A stretch of DNA of 64,000 bases. Source: Lumbricus rubellus. Taxonomy: Eukaryota; Annelida; Clitellata; Crassiclitellata; Lumbricidae. Location: positions 30,389,068 to 30,453,067 of the forward strand of contig OX243816.1 of NCBI GenBank assembly GCA_945859605.1, in the 5' to 3' direction. Under the pieces are notes generated by a model. The model was not told where the DNA came from. It was given only the letters and a program-made list of their open reading frames with translations, and did not search any database. Each line of letters starts with the position of its first letter. Position 1 is the stretch's first letter. Both the position numbers and the translations under genes were made by a program. Positions 33,702-44,940 of this stretch are shown in pieces.

Positions 33702-34041
33702 CGGTGGTTTCCAACTCGTGTTCCGCGGGTCAAAAATGGTTCGCCAGACCTAAAAATATGGCCCTCATCTCTTAAAGAATTGACAAAAATATATGAAAAA
33801 TTGACAATTTGGACAGGATAGAACGCATAATTATTTTCTATTACAAATTATTTTATTTTGGCGCCAATAAATAACATCAAACATTCTATTTCGATTCAAT
33901 TATAACAGTTTTACACGATTTTAGTTAATTAGATTTAGCCTTGTGGCACCCTAATGTTCTTCTTCTAAGAAAAATTGGCCCTCGTGTCCTCCAACCTAGA
34001 AAAAGTGTCAGTCAAAAAAGGTTGGGAAGTGGGAACCACTG
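33702..34041. mobile_element. Degenerate hAT-like element
   Basis: CGGTGGTTTCCAAC at the left and GTTGGGAAGTGGGAACCACTG at the right form imperfect inverted ends similar to those of 30578-31302. No target duplication is recognisable. Confidence 0.5.
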
Positions 34042-34086
34042 GTTTAAAGCCTTCCAAGTCCATGCCTAGAAGTTCTTACATGGTGA

Positions 34087-34275
34087 GAGAGAGAGACACA
34101 CACACACACAGCAAGAGAGAGACAAACAAACAGACGTACAGAGACAGAGACAGAGACAGAGAGACAGCGAGAGACACAAACAGACAGACAAACAGACAGA
34201 CAAACAGACAGACATACAAAGACAGAAACATAGAGAGAGATAGAGACAGACAGACAGACAGACAGAGAGAGAAGA
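34087..34275. repeat. (CAGA)n microsatellite
   Basis: Imperfect ACAG/GAGA units over about 190 bp. Confidence 0.9.
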
Positions 34276-35544
34276 CAGAGGGGGGTCAAACTCTGTTTGT
34301 CATGTAATACATGGTCTGTGGTCAGCCTAGAAATGCATGACGTCATGTGCAATTGTTGTCTCCTTAACCGGACAAAAGATTTCTAGCCTATCTGAGCTCC
34401 TCGTGTCGAACAATATCCCATCATGCCCTGCGCGTGACGTCACGTGATATGCCATTGCATGACGTCAAACAGAATGAGTTGCTTCTTTATTTGAGAAGAA
34501 TAGATTTCTGTCAGACATTCATTTTGTTACAGGAGGAGGACAAGGAGGACAATGGACCCGCCATCTAATTATCTCTTCAGATTGCCATTCTATTTTGTTA
34601 TTGGGCTTCAACTTTCTCACAGCATTGTATTTCTTTGTTCCGCTATTAACTAAGGATTCTCACACCACTGTCCTGTATCTTGTTTTGAAAAATTGAACCA
34701 AAATATCCTCCATTAAAAAGAGTTGAAATAATCGAATGACTATTAAATAAATGAGCTCAAATAATTGAAATTATCCTATAGCCTACATATCCGAGTTTAG
34801 CCAAACTTAAAATATATTTGACTCTGGGAATCTTCGTGAATATGTTGAATGATACGCTGAACAATGCTGAATAAAAATTTTATTAAAATTTTATTTAGAA
34901 GCTGTAGGTCTATTTCTTGTGCCTGACAAAAATTGTTGCGCTGCTTCATTAAATCTTTTGTTGAGGTAAGCTTAATTTCAAGGCACAATTAATTACAACA
35001 CGGTGTAGCAAATAATGGCGACAAGAGGATACTAACAGAGAGGAATCATGAAGATCCAGTTTAGTGGGAACACATGGATAAACTTAATATCAACAAATGA
35101 AAGTACAGACACAGACAATGTATTGAATAATTGAAGCAATCAAAGCTTCATTCAAAAGAATCTTAAATAAAACTCTAACGAACAAGATAAATAGTCAAGG
35201 TAATTATAGAGATGAACAGTGTTTTCTAATTAAGAGTTCATCATCATCATCCATGACCATGATCGCCCTCTCCCCCCCCCCACTTTCACTTTGGAGCCCT
35301 GGTGAAATTGTGGGCGTGCATTCTTAACATAGCCTACAAATCCATAATATATACATCCTCCGGTTTCTTTAAAGGTATCGATCGGGTATTGGCATTACGT
35401 ATCGCATGACATAATAATAGCGTATACAGTATACATGTACATCACTTTACGTTGTGTAGCCTGTAGGCCTATTATTTTCATTCAGGCCAGCTTGAACACG
35501 TCGTCAGACCGTCATTATGAATGACTAGCTGGGGTACCCGGCGT

Positions 35545-36160
35545 TGCCCGGGAAATTTAGGATTCGACCCGCTCCGGCAACAACCCAAACACACCACACC
35601 TCCACCCCACCTCCACCTCAAACCCCACCCCGTACACCCACCCCCTCCATCCGCCCTGAGTTCACCCCTCCACGCCACCTCCACCCCATCCTCACCACAC
35701 CTCCACCCCAATCTCCACCGCCACTCCTCCACCCGCCCCGCCTCACACCTCCACCCCTCCAACCGTCCCCGCTTCACACCTCCACCCCTCCACACCACCT
35801 CCACCACCTACTCTCACCACACCCACCTCCACCCCTACTTCACCCCAAACCCCCACCCACCCTGTCCACTCCACCCTGTTCACCCGCCCCATCCCACCCC
35901 TCCACCCCACCCTACCCTCACCCCTACTCTCCACCCCACCACCCGAACCCCGAGCCCAAGCCAGTTCCCACCCACCCACACCCTCCACCAACGCACCAAC
36001 CCCCACCCCATCCACGCCCAAAAGCCCCACAACACTCCGACCTCCAATCATCCAATGGTACGCCATCGGTGAAATTTTGGTTTTCGGGAAAAAATTTCCC
36101 TCACCCCGCGCCCCCCCCCCCCCCACCTCCCACGACCCCCTCCCACCCCAACCCAACAAC
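35545..36160. repeat. C-rich (CCACC)n low-complexity tract
   Basis: About 600 bp of ACCCC/CCACC-type units, with a poly-C run at about 36111-36124. It follows CTAGCTGGGGTACCCGGCG and TTGCCCGGG, which look like a transposon end of unknown type. Long Pro/Thr/His frames are by-products. Confidence 0.9.
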
Positions 36161-36415
36161 ACGCCACCACTAACTCCGACCTCCACCTGTAGGCATACGC
36201 GTAAATTGACTATAATTATAGTAGGACTTTACAGCATAGCGGAATGAAATTTGGGTTTTCTGGAAAAAATTTGCCTCACCCCCCGCCCTCCCACACCTCC
36301 CACGACCCCCTCCCACCCCAACCCCACAACACGCCACCACTAACTCCGACCTCCACCTGTAGGCATACGCGTAAATTGACTATAATTATAGTAGGACTTT
36401 ACAGCATAGCGGATT
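36069..36415. repeat. About 172-bp tandem duplication
   Basis: Two copies each contain CCTCCCACGACCCCCTCCCA and GGCATACGCGTAAATTGACT. Confidence 0.85.
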
Positions 36416-36914
36416 GAAAGGTCATTTACATCAGCTGCGTTAATATAATGGCTATGCAAGCGTTTAAAAAGGTGTTTAATAAACTTAGGGTTTTCGCCCC
36501 CACCGTGGCCCCCATGGTGGGGAGATTCGCCAACAACTCCACTGGGTGGTTCCGATGTCCCTCTGTCTAGGTGCAAAGTTTGAAATCATTACCTGCATTT
36601 TACCGAAAAAAATTTGGGGGGTTTCGCCCACCACCATGGCCCCCATGGTGGTAAAAAATCGCCAACCCGATTTCCCAAATATAGACACGATAGCCAACAC
36701 ATGTACACCATATATAGACGCAATGCATAAATATATATGAGCTAAATCCAGTGGGTGAATGTTGTGAGGTATTTGTAGGACAAACGTGGATTATGCGTAG
36801 AGTGAGTTGTTATCGCATATCCACAACAATCTCGTGTTTATTAGTCTACTGTCTATTGCAGATCATCGCTTTAACAACGAGAGTGTATACTGTATAACGT
36901 ACTAAAACTTGCTG
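36416..36914. other. Intronic; CCATGGGGGCC palindromic motifs
   Basis: No gene is seen. Two related segments at about 36489-36530 and 36624-36665 contain GGCCCCCATGGTGG followed by TCGCCAAC, probably a short duplicated element. Confidence 0.5.
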
Positions 36915-36986
36915 ATAGCGTTTCTAAATAGTCAATCTGCGAGAGGAGCTATATAAATTTATAGATACAATACAATACAATACAAA
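36915..36986 (+). mobile_element. LINE 3' end fragment with (AATAC)n tail
   Basis: GAGCTATATAAATTTATAG is followed by ATACAATACAATACAA. It resembles the tail near 40000. Confidence 0.55.
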
Positions 36987-37437
36987 CCGCCTTACATTAC
37001 TTTTCTACGACAACTAGACACCTATTCTTTCGGCCACAGTAGTGTCTGCTGATCAGAAGACATTTCGCTTTCCATGCAAAATATTACTCTGCAGTGCAGA
37101 AAAGACAGACATGCGCACAATTGCGCAGTTGTTGTGAAGCTTCAAGACGCGGTAATTATATCGCCAAAAGCGACTGCATTGACGATGAGGAGTCCATTGG
37201 GATGGATGTCGTAAAGTCCGATTTGGTTCGTCGTTTCGATGGCTTGCTTTAGGGATTCCTATAGAGTATAGACGGACGCAGTTGACTATGATGGCTAAAG
37301 AACATGACGTCCTGTCAACGTCACCACTTTATATCTATAGTCTAATACGACGTATACCGAAAATATCGATGATAAAAGAAAGCATTGTTATGTGCCATCA
37401 TTGCCATGCGTTACATTAGCGTCAACCGTGAATGTCA
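36987..37437. other. Intronic, nothing recognised
   Basis: No gene or repeat family was recognised. Confidence 0.5.
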
Positions 37438-37460
37438 CTTTTATGTATGCGTACATATAT

Positions 37461-37815
37461 GCATAGATGCATGCATGCATGCATGCATGCATGCATATAT
37501 ACATGCATACATACATACATACATGCATACATGCATACATACATACATACATACATACATACATACACACATACATACATACATACATACATACATACAT
37601 ACATACATACATACATACATACATACATACATACATACATACATACATACATGTTCATACATACATACATACATACATACATACATACATACATACATAC
37701 ATACATACATACATACATACATACATACATACATACATACATACATACATACATACATACATACATACATACATACATACATACATGTACATACATGCAT
37801 GCATGCATACATACA
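37461..37815. repeat. (CATA)n microsatellite
   Basis: About 355 bp of CATA/CATG units. Tyr/Ile/His and Met/Tyr/Val/Cys frames on either strand are by-products. Confidence 0.95.
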
Positions 37816-38042
37816 TTACAGCTGCCGCATATCTAAGACTCGATCACTCTGAATGTGTTGGTATACGTCCGATTTAGGAAGCAACGAGACATTTACGCAT
37901 AGTCGTCTTATAGTGTTTGCTCTCTGCTATGATAATAATTATATTATATATGCCTGGATGGTGTAATATCATAGTTCGTTAAACTCCCCCGCAGGCAAGT
38001 GATTGCTTTAATGACGCCTAGTATGAAGATAATGACGCATGA

Positions 38043-38140
38043 TAAAATGGTCATTATAGTAAAAATGACTCGTGATATAAAATGGTCATTATAGTAAAAA
38101 TGACTCGTGATATAAAATGGTCATTATAGTAAAAATGACA
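38043..38140. repeat. 35-bp tandem repeat, about 3 copies
   Basis: The unit contains AAAATGGTCATTATAGTAAA then AATGACTCGTGATAT. Confidence 0.9.
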
Positions 38141-38311
38141 GCGAATTCAAAGACATTGTGATGATTGTTGTGACAACGATGATTTTGACGATATAATGAA
38201 GTTGGTAATTGCGATGGTGATAAAGACGCTACTGACGATGACATTCTGATGACGATGACAATAAATGAAAGAATAAAGGAAGAGGAAAATAAAGAAGGTT
38301 GGAAAGACAAC

Positions 38312-38327
38312 TATGATGATGACGACG

Positions 38328-38358
<31 letters not shown>

Positions 38359-38368
38359 TGATGATGAC

Positions 38369-38439
<71 letters not shown>

Positions 38440-38460
38440 CGACGACGATGATGATGATAT
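38312..38460. repeat. (GAC/GAT)n microsatellite
   Basis: About 150 bp of GAC then GAT units. Poly-Asp and poly-Met frames are by-products. Confidence 0.95.
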
Positions 38461-39080
38461 TCGGATCATATCATGATGAAGAAATTCAAGGGAAAAGAAA
38501 ATAATAGAATGACGGCGACGAATAAGAAAGGGAGCAAGAACAGGAAAACGAAGAACAAGTAACAGGAACGGTATATTGTCAGTGATGAATAGTTCAGATA
38601 GCTACAAGTAAGGCTGAATATGGGGGCGAAAGGACGAACGTCCACAAAATTGTCAACAATAGCGATTTTAAGACGACGAGCATGCTTGTGCTGCGATTGT
38701 CAAAGATATTGATGATTAATTGGAAAGAGAAATAACAAGAGATATCAAGTTTTAAGCTGCAGAAATTAATCACATGTCTGCAGAACAATTTGATCGAGTC
38801 GCGATCTAGTTTAAGCCCATCCATAATATCATGTTATGATGATATGTACGTGTCTTGATTTTTTTCTGTAGCAGCATAAGACTTTTTAAAAAGGGGGTCA
38901 GAATAATTATAAGCTACTAGCTTTGACTGGCTTCCATTGCATTGTACTGTACTTAGTTGTCATGATTGTATAATCAGAATTGAACGTGCAATAAACAATA
39001 AACAAACAGGACTACTCTTACCCAACATCGGGCGTCGTTTGCTGGTCCTTCGTCTGGAATGGCCCTCAACCCTCACTATA

Positions 39081-39858
39081 TACACTGTGTCCACAATAAA
39101 GTAGATCACACAATAAAGTGTCATAACTCGGTCAAAACGTTTAGGATTTGTCTGAAATTTTAAACACAGCAACAGTAGCCATATTGACACGAGATCCTAA
39201 AGCCGATTAGAAATATTCGCGAGTTGGCCAAATTTATGAGCGTTTGAGATGCAGCACCGAAAAATGCAACTTTCCAACATGCAAAAGCTGAAAGGAAGTG
39301 AAATTCAGCTATAAATTTTGTTCAAAATGTTCTTTTCGTTCACGAACACACAGTCGTAGACATAGACGCTACTGTTTGATGGTCAGGTCGATGATCACAT
39401 GGTCAAACAGCTGTCACTCTTCAATCAGACGCGCCCTACGGTTATCGATGTCATGAATACGGGAACGAAAAACGCGCTACTCCGGTACATGTACCCGGTT
39501 CGAGATCTGGACTGCTAGGCGGCCACAGCTGCGGATATGAAGCCGAGTGTCTTCCGGAACCGCTACTACACTAATACGTCTACGGTCGGGTGTTCGTGAA
39601 CAAAAATGACATTTTGACCACCATTTATAGCTGAATTTCGCTTCCTTTCAGCTTTTGCATGTTGGAAAGTTGCATTTTTCGGTGCTGCATCTCAAACGCT
39701 CATAAATGTGGCCCACTCGCGAATATTTCTAATCGGCTTTAGGATCTCGTGTATATATGGCCACTGTTGCTGTGTGTGAAATTTCAGACAAATCCTGAGC
39801 GTTTTGACCGAGTTATGACACTTTATTGTGTGATCTACTTTATCGTGGACACAGTGTA
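39081..39858 (-). mobile_element. Mariner-like element with about 240-bp inverted repeats
   Basis: Ends read CACTGTGTCC, flanked by TA. Inverted repeats extend to about 39335 and 39600 (for example GTCATAACTCGGTCAAAACG and its inverse). The middle keeps a decayed transposase C-terminus in minus orientation. Confidence 0.85.
39309..39485 (-). pseudogene. Mariner/IS630-type transposase C-terminus with three stops
   Basis: One continuous minus frame reads through three in-frame stops to EHFEQNL and the natural stop. The segments RSRIHDID, ARLIEE, LFDHVIIDLTIKQ and RLCLRLCV align with the remnants at 8255-8434 and 59382-59537. Two of the stops fall where those copies have Trp (EE-W and Q-W-R), consistent with TGG changing to TGA or TAG. 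Confidence 0.8.
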
Positions 39859-40051
39859 CAATGTAAGAGCTAAGCTATTGACTCGTTTTCCCAATTCGTC
39901 TCTCATTCTTTAAAGGCTTTACTTCTTCCCCCCACCCTGAGTTTCCGTGCTGAGAGGGTCTCTGAATAGTCATTCTGCGAGATGCGCCACAACATCTATA
40001 GATACCATACGAAACGAAAGGGCCTATATTATGAAATAATGTATGCATAAA

Positions 40052-40270
40052 TTGTTTGTTTGTTTGTTTGTATGCGCACTTGTTATAACGCCCCTTCAAG
40101 CTCTCTACTCAGAGGCGCTCCCGATGCAGAGCGAACACTGCATCGGAGTTTCACGCCGAAGCGCTGAGCAATTGTGAGTGAAGGACTTGCCCAAGGTCCT
40201 TACGCGGGGAGGTGGATTCGAACCTCGAACCTTCCGGCTCCAAGGCAACGACGCCACCACTACACCACCG
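40052..40270 (-). mobile_element. tRNA-derived SINE, full-length copy
   Basis: Reads in minus with A-box GGTGTAGTGG and B-box GGTTCGAATCC. The end is rich in AAACAAAC. Confidence 0.9.
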
Positions 40271-40366
40271 TATATTTATAATACGTAAGGATGACAGCGA
40301 TGGTCACCTGTGCAGCAGCTATAGGCTATTATATATGTATACATATGTATACAATGCATATATATA

Positions 40367-40774
40367 TACACTGTGTCCCAATAAATCGGGACCCCTTTTT
40401 ATAATGTGAATAAAACTGGCAAATATTCATCGATTTTCAAAATTTCAAAACTGTTTTTATCCTGAGATAATTATCTACAAATTGGTAATTTATGAACGGC
40501 CATCACTAAAAAATTACGTCATAATGACGTCGTTAATTTACATATCGAAACCAAATGTCAACAAAAATCTTTGTGTTCGGTACTTAACATTTGAATTCTC
40601 TGATGCAAATGACGTAATTGTGACGTCAATATTCATGCCAGAAACTTCATATTTGAATCAGTGGAAGATAATTATCTCAGGATAAAAACAGTTTTAAAAT
40701 TTTGAAAATCGATTAAGATTTGCCTGTTTATTCACATTATAAAAAGGGGTCCCGATTTATTGGGACACAGTGTA
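40367..40774. mobile_element. Mariner-like MITE with CACTGTGTCC ends
   Basis: TA-flanked inverted repeats of about 110 bp begin CACTGTGTCCCAATAAATCG. The interior of about 190 bp shows no transposase remnant. Confidence 0.85.
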
Positions 40775-41435
40775 TATATTACATGCAGCTATATGTGTAG
40801 ATTCCATAGTCCATACATGTGTATATAGTACATATATATTACATGTGTATATATACATGTACATATTATATATGTATAAATGTGTAGATATATGTGTACG
40901 AACTGTACATATATGTATTGTTTATGCAGACCAGTTATATATGAAGTTTTCCATGAAACTAGTAATAATGAGAATTCCATCGTCAGACATTTTGTTTAGG
41001 ATGGAATACATTTAAGCTCACACATGATGTAGATGCGTAATACGAAAGCACGAACTATTATAGTTGCCGACTAAAATATATTACACAATACACATACATG
41101 TATCTGCAGCAAAGTCAATGGTTGGTCTAACATATTTATATATATTGTAGCGCCTCATCATCTCTAGGACTCGTCAGAGGCGCTCCGACCTGATGACTGA
41201 ACCAAATAAATTATAGGAGTCGATACACGATCAATTAAAACTAATTTAATAAAGGCCTTTAAATTAGATTTATCGCTAATCTGAATAATATTCTGAGCTT
41301 GAGTCTTTGTATTCGACATTGACCGGTGAAAGTGCAACTTATGTAGCGCCATACTTTTGAAGAAACTCAATATAGGCTATCTTCTTCTTTTTCTTCTTAA
41401 AGGACCTAACCTCGATCCCGATCACGTGACTTACC
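40775..41435. other. Intronic, AT-rich; LINE-tail fragment at 41131-41190
   Basis: TGTAGCGCCTCATCA..CGTCAGAGGCGCTCC resembles the shared LINE/SINE tail. Nothing else is recognised. Confidence 0.45.
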
Positions 41436-41967
41436 CAGTGGCGTAGACAGGCGGGTCATGGGGTTAAATCCCAATTGGCTTAGGAAAAGTTTTTTGCAAG
41501 GTTATCCTCTTTAATAAGAAAAAATATAACAATTGTTTGTAGTAACAATTGTTTTTCTTGCTTTATTCCATTTGTTACTTTGTTCCCTTTTTATTTACTG
41601 TGATACTGTTGGGTTGGTGTCAGAAACATACGAACATACATACATACATACATACATACATACATACATACATACATACATACATACATACATACATACA
41701 TACATACATACATACATACATACATACATACATACATACATACATACATACATACATACATACATACATACATACATACATACATACATACATACATACA
41801 TACATACATACATACATACATACATACATACATACATACATACATACATACATACATACATACATACATACATACATACATACATACATACATACATACT
41901 GGCATCCGGCCAGGCCATAACCCCTCACCACCTCACCCCCCATAATAAATTCCTGGCTACGCCACTG
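41436..41967. mobile_element. hAT-like element inserted in the exon 1 splice donor
   Basis: The ends CAGTGGCGTAGACAGG and CCTGGCTACGCCACTG are inverted (15 of 16). GACTTACC occurs immediately on both sides (41428-41435 and 41968-41975), a perfect 8-bp target duplication as hAT elements make. About 266 of its 532 bp are a (CATA)n repeat (41634-41899). No transposase was found. Confidence 0.9.
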
Positions 41968-41975
41968 GACTTACC
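41968..41975 (-). promoter_or_regulatory. 5' splice site of exon 1, lying inside a transposon target duplication
   Basis: On the minus strand this reads G|GTAAGTC, the donor of receptor exon 1. The identical sequence at 41435-41428, across the hAT-like element, is the ancestral downstream half and still forms a second potential donor. Confidence 0.9.
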
Positions 41976-42253
41976 GTTTGCAGCTTCCGGTCCGTTCTGA
42001 CGGCGTGCAGTACCATCGCATTTCCGGCAATCGTTAGAACGATGAAGATGGTAAGAAGAAATCCAAGAACGACGCTCGTTACCATGTCAACGCCACCTCC
42101 CTCCCCATCCTCATCAACCTCCTCATCATCATCATCTTCAGCTGATGATGCGATTATTGATGCAGCAGCAACGAGAGCGTTGGACCACTTCCAAATGGTA
42201 GAGCTGTTCTCTCCATCCGAATGGAATTCAGTTACTCCACACGACGATTCCAT
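41975..42253 (-). CDS. Histamine H1-like GPCR, exon 1 (N-terminus and TM1)
   Basis: Encodes residues 1-93 and ends in phase 0 at the donor G|GTAAGTC. The start is the ATG at 42253-42251: it is the first in-frame ATG after an upstream stop (42367-42365), and the preceding GTG is not used. The N-terminus has an N-glycosylation site (N16-S-S) and an acidic run at 38-51 (AEDDDDEEVDEDGE). TM1 spans about 57-85 with the GN pair at 77-78 (N1.50). The 5' leader has a CAG/CAT triplet repeat (42287-42316). Any further 5' exon or promoter was not identified. Confidence 0.88.
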
Positions 42254-43383
42254 CACGATCTGCCTCTTCCAGATGCCGTTCCAATGCTGCTGCTGCTGAT
42301 GCTGCTGATGCTGCTGTAAATTTTTCCCATCTCTCGGTGACTTACGGAGTCGGCAACTCCTATATTACACCGTCCAACCTTATTATATCCGATGTACTTT
42401 AGCGCCAGAGTGGAATGTGTTCTGTCAGTTGCGTCTCGTTAGAATTATTCGATTGCTGCGTCCAAGCCAATTTAAGGACTTCCTCTTCTCGTTTCGTTCT
42501 TCATCTCTCTTTCTTTGTTGAAATCTAATTCTGCATTCTTTCTTGAGTGGAGTTTTAATATCCGCGCAGACGAGCACTGATTGGTAGCCTATAACTGAAG
42601 TGAAGATATGACACTCGAATAGAAATTTATTGCATTTACTGCGTGTAGCCTATATCTTGGCAGTAGGCTTTCATCATGATATACAGATATTCATTTTAAA
42701 TCCAAAGTCATTTCCTGTTCCTGATTCTTATTCCTGACAGCAGATTCAGATGATATCGTCAGATGCGATTTATCATCTAAGGATTCAGATGATATCGTCA
42801 GATGCGATTTATATCATCTGATAATCGTATCGATAAGCGGTTGATTAATTAACTCATGTCTCTGCTAAATTGTTTAAAGCAAATCAACACCACTAGAAAA
42901 TTAAATCTGTTTCACAGTTCAAGGATCTCGGAGCTAAGAAGTCAAATCCAGAGAACTAGACTTAGATCCACAGACTATAAGTTTACATTGGCAATTATAG
43001 AAGTCCATAACGTCCATATAACGTATAGTTGCAGAGTTTAGAGCTCAAAGAAAATGCCTAACTTTTTAACTGTGAAGTATTCCATGACTTTTGCTTAAAT
43101 TTCTATGGTACTGAATTATACCTTCTTTGGTTTCAGTACGTCTTCCATGGGACAGTAGTAGTAGTTGTCTAGATGTCAATCGTAATCGTAATCTCCAAAT
43201 TTCTAGAGCGCTACTCGAAAGACAAGCGCGGGGTACCAGCTTACTCACGAGCGCTGCGTCGTGTCAGAGTATAGTCGAACGGTGGTCCGGGTCGAGTTCT
43301 TTGTCTGTTCAGGTAGTCTCTCTGACAACTGACATTACAGATGGGTTATCTGAAGAATTCTTCAATCCAAGTCCTATTTCGAT
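42254..43383. other. 5' flank of the H1-like receptor gene
   Basis: Probably holds the 5' UTR and promoter, but no core promoter element could be assigned with confidence. A short tandem duplication with TTCAGATGATATCGTCAGAT lies at about 42725-42830. Confidence 0.4.
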
Positions 43384-43500
43384 CGATATAATAATTATGA
43401 TCTGATTTTGATATAATTATGATCTGACTTTGATATAACTATGACCTGACTTTGATATAATTATGATCTGACTTAGATATAATTATGATCTGACTCTAAG
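43384..43500. repeat. About 23-bp tandem repeat
   Basis: Five copies of TGATATAATTATGATCTGAC plus TT or a variant. Confidence 0.9.
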
Positions 43501-43591
43501 ACATCCTCCGGTCTTGGATCGTGTGCGACTTAGCATCTCTATTCAGCAAACCCATCAAACGCTCGCCTCGCCATTATTTTGTCCCGTGCAA

Positions 43592-43628
<37 letters not shown>

Positions 43629-44579
43629 AGTATCCTATGCCAAGCGCTTTGTTCGTCAGATGCACTGAGCCGAGTCTTGAGATGAATGAGTGGGAATGTA
43701 CGTGCGGCGAACGAGGGTTGCTGCTGCTGCTGCTGCTGCTGCTGATGCTGCAGGTGAATGCCAACGAGGAGGCGTTTGATGGCATCGGAGATGTCTATGG
43801 CGCTATAAAATTAATGGAATGGCTGGTATGCATGGTTATGATTAGATTGCATAGAGATTATGTGTCTGTCTATATCTAATCTCATCTAATTCAATTAATT
43901 CTCATTCGTCGAGCTGTGTATTTATCCAACTGCATGACCTTACTTTCTTTACATGAAATAGAGCGTTGGGCTATATAAAATATATGGTCCTATGGAACAT
44001 TCTTTTTAAAAGTTTTTCTCAATAAATTGTCCGCTCGTTGGTCTATTCCGCGTCATATAGCCTGATAGCGTTTAATCTAGACGTCTCTGGGGCATGGGAT
44101 GAGAATTCCCCCCTCCCGAGAAAAAGGCGAGAGGTGTAGGCCTACACGTATCATTCCCTCCAGAAAGATATATAATATATATATGCAACATCCCCCAAGA
44201 AAAAATTGACAGATGCATAAATGTGACGTTTTCTCGTCAGTGCGTCAGTATCATTTGAAGAATTTCGACGAAAAGACTAAAAACAGGTCTTCAGATTTTT
44301 TACATGCTTGTGGGAGGAAATGTTTGGTGAAAGACTTAGAAAGGTCGACAGCAAATTTCCGGTCAAAGGGTGCCTTCGGTATCTGGCTGAGCGGCTGACG
44401 TCCGCTAAGAACGGACATTCTTCTCTCCCCGCCCGAAACCTAAATCCCCCCCCTAAGCAGACGGATTAGATTAAACACCGGCCGTCTGGGACGCAGGGAA
44501 TAATCGGGTAGTGTTCCTAAAGAGGAAGGAGGAGCGGATTCAGTACATGGTCCGGGTCCGCCATGGCAGCAGGAAAGAA
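43501..44579. other. Intergenic; CTG triplet runs
   Basis: (CTG)n runs at about 43592-43628 and 43719-43752. No gene is recognised. Confidence 0.55.
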
Positions 44580-44940
44580 GCGTCTGCCTATCTGTCTGGC
44601 CGTCGGTCTGTCTATCTGTCTGGCCGTCGGTCTGTCTATCTGTCTGGCTGTCGGTCTGCCTATCTGTATGGCTCTCGGTCTGCCTATCTGTCTGGCTGTC
44701 GGTCTGCCCATCTGTCTGGCTGTCGGTCTGCCTACCTGTCTGGCTGTCGGTCTGCCTACCTGTCTGGCTGTCGGTCTGTCTATCTGTCTGGCTGTAGGTC
44801 TACCTATCTGTCTGGCTGTCGGTCTGTCTATCTGTCTGGCTGTCGGTCTGCCTACCTGTCTGGCTGTCGGTCTGCCTACCTGTCTGGCTGTCGGTCTGCC
44901 TACCTGTCTGGCTGTCGGTCTGCCTATCTGTCTGTCTGAA
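44580..44940. repeat. 24-bp tandem repeat
   Basis: About 15 copies of TGTCTGGCTGTCGGTCTGCC plus TATC. The 126-codon hydrophobic frame on the plus strand (repeating ICLAVGLP) is a by-product of a period divisible by three. Confidence 0.9.

Larger units (their letters stand above)
38985..40016 (+). mobile_element. LINE 3' fragment split by a mariner-like element
   Basis: The left piece (38985-39080) encodes SFAGPSSGMAL, as in the C-terminal part of the LINE at 30475-31720. The right piece (39859-40016) has its 3' UTR with TCTCTGAATAGTCATTCTGC. The mariner-like element 39081-39858 lies between them. Confidence 0.6.

Noticed and set aside
37385..41943. Tyr/Ile/His and Met/Tyr/Val/Cys frames in CATA repeats
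   Set aside because: Pure microsatellite translation on both strands and in several frames.
42254..42256. GTG just upstream as the receptor start codon
   Set aside because: An ATG follows immediately in frame and is the first ATG after the upstream stop; GTG initiation is not expected in an animal gene.
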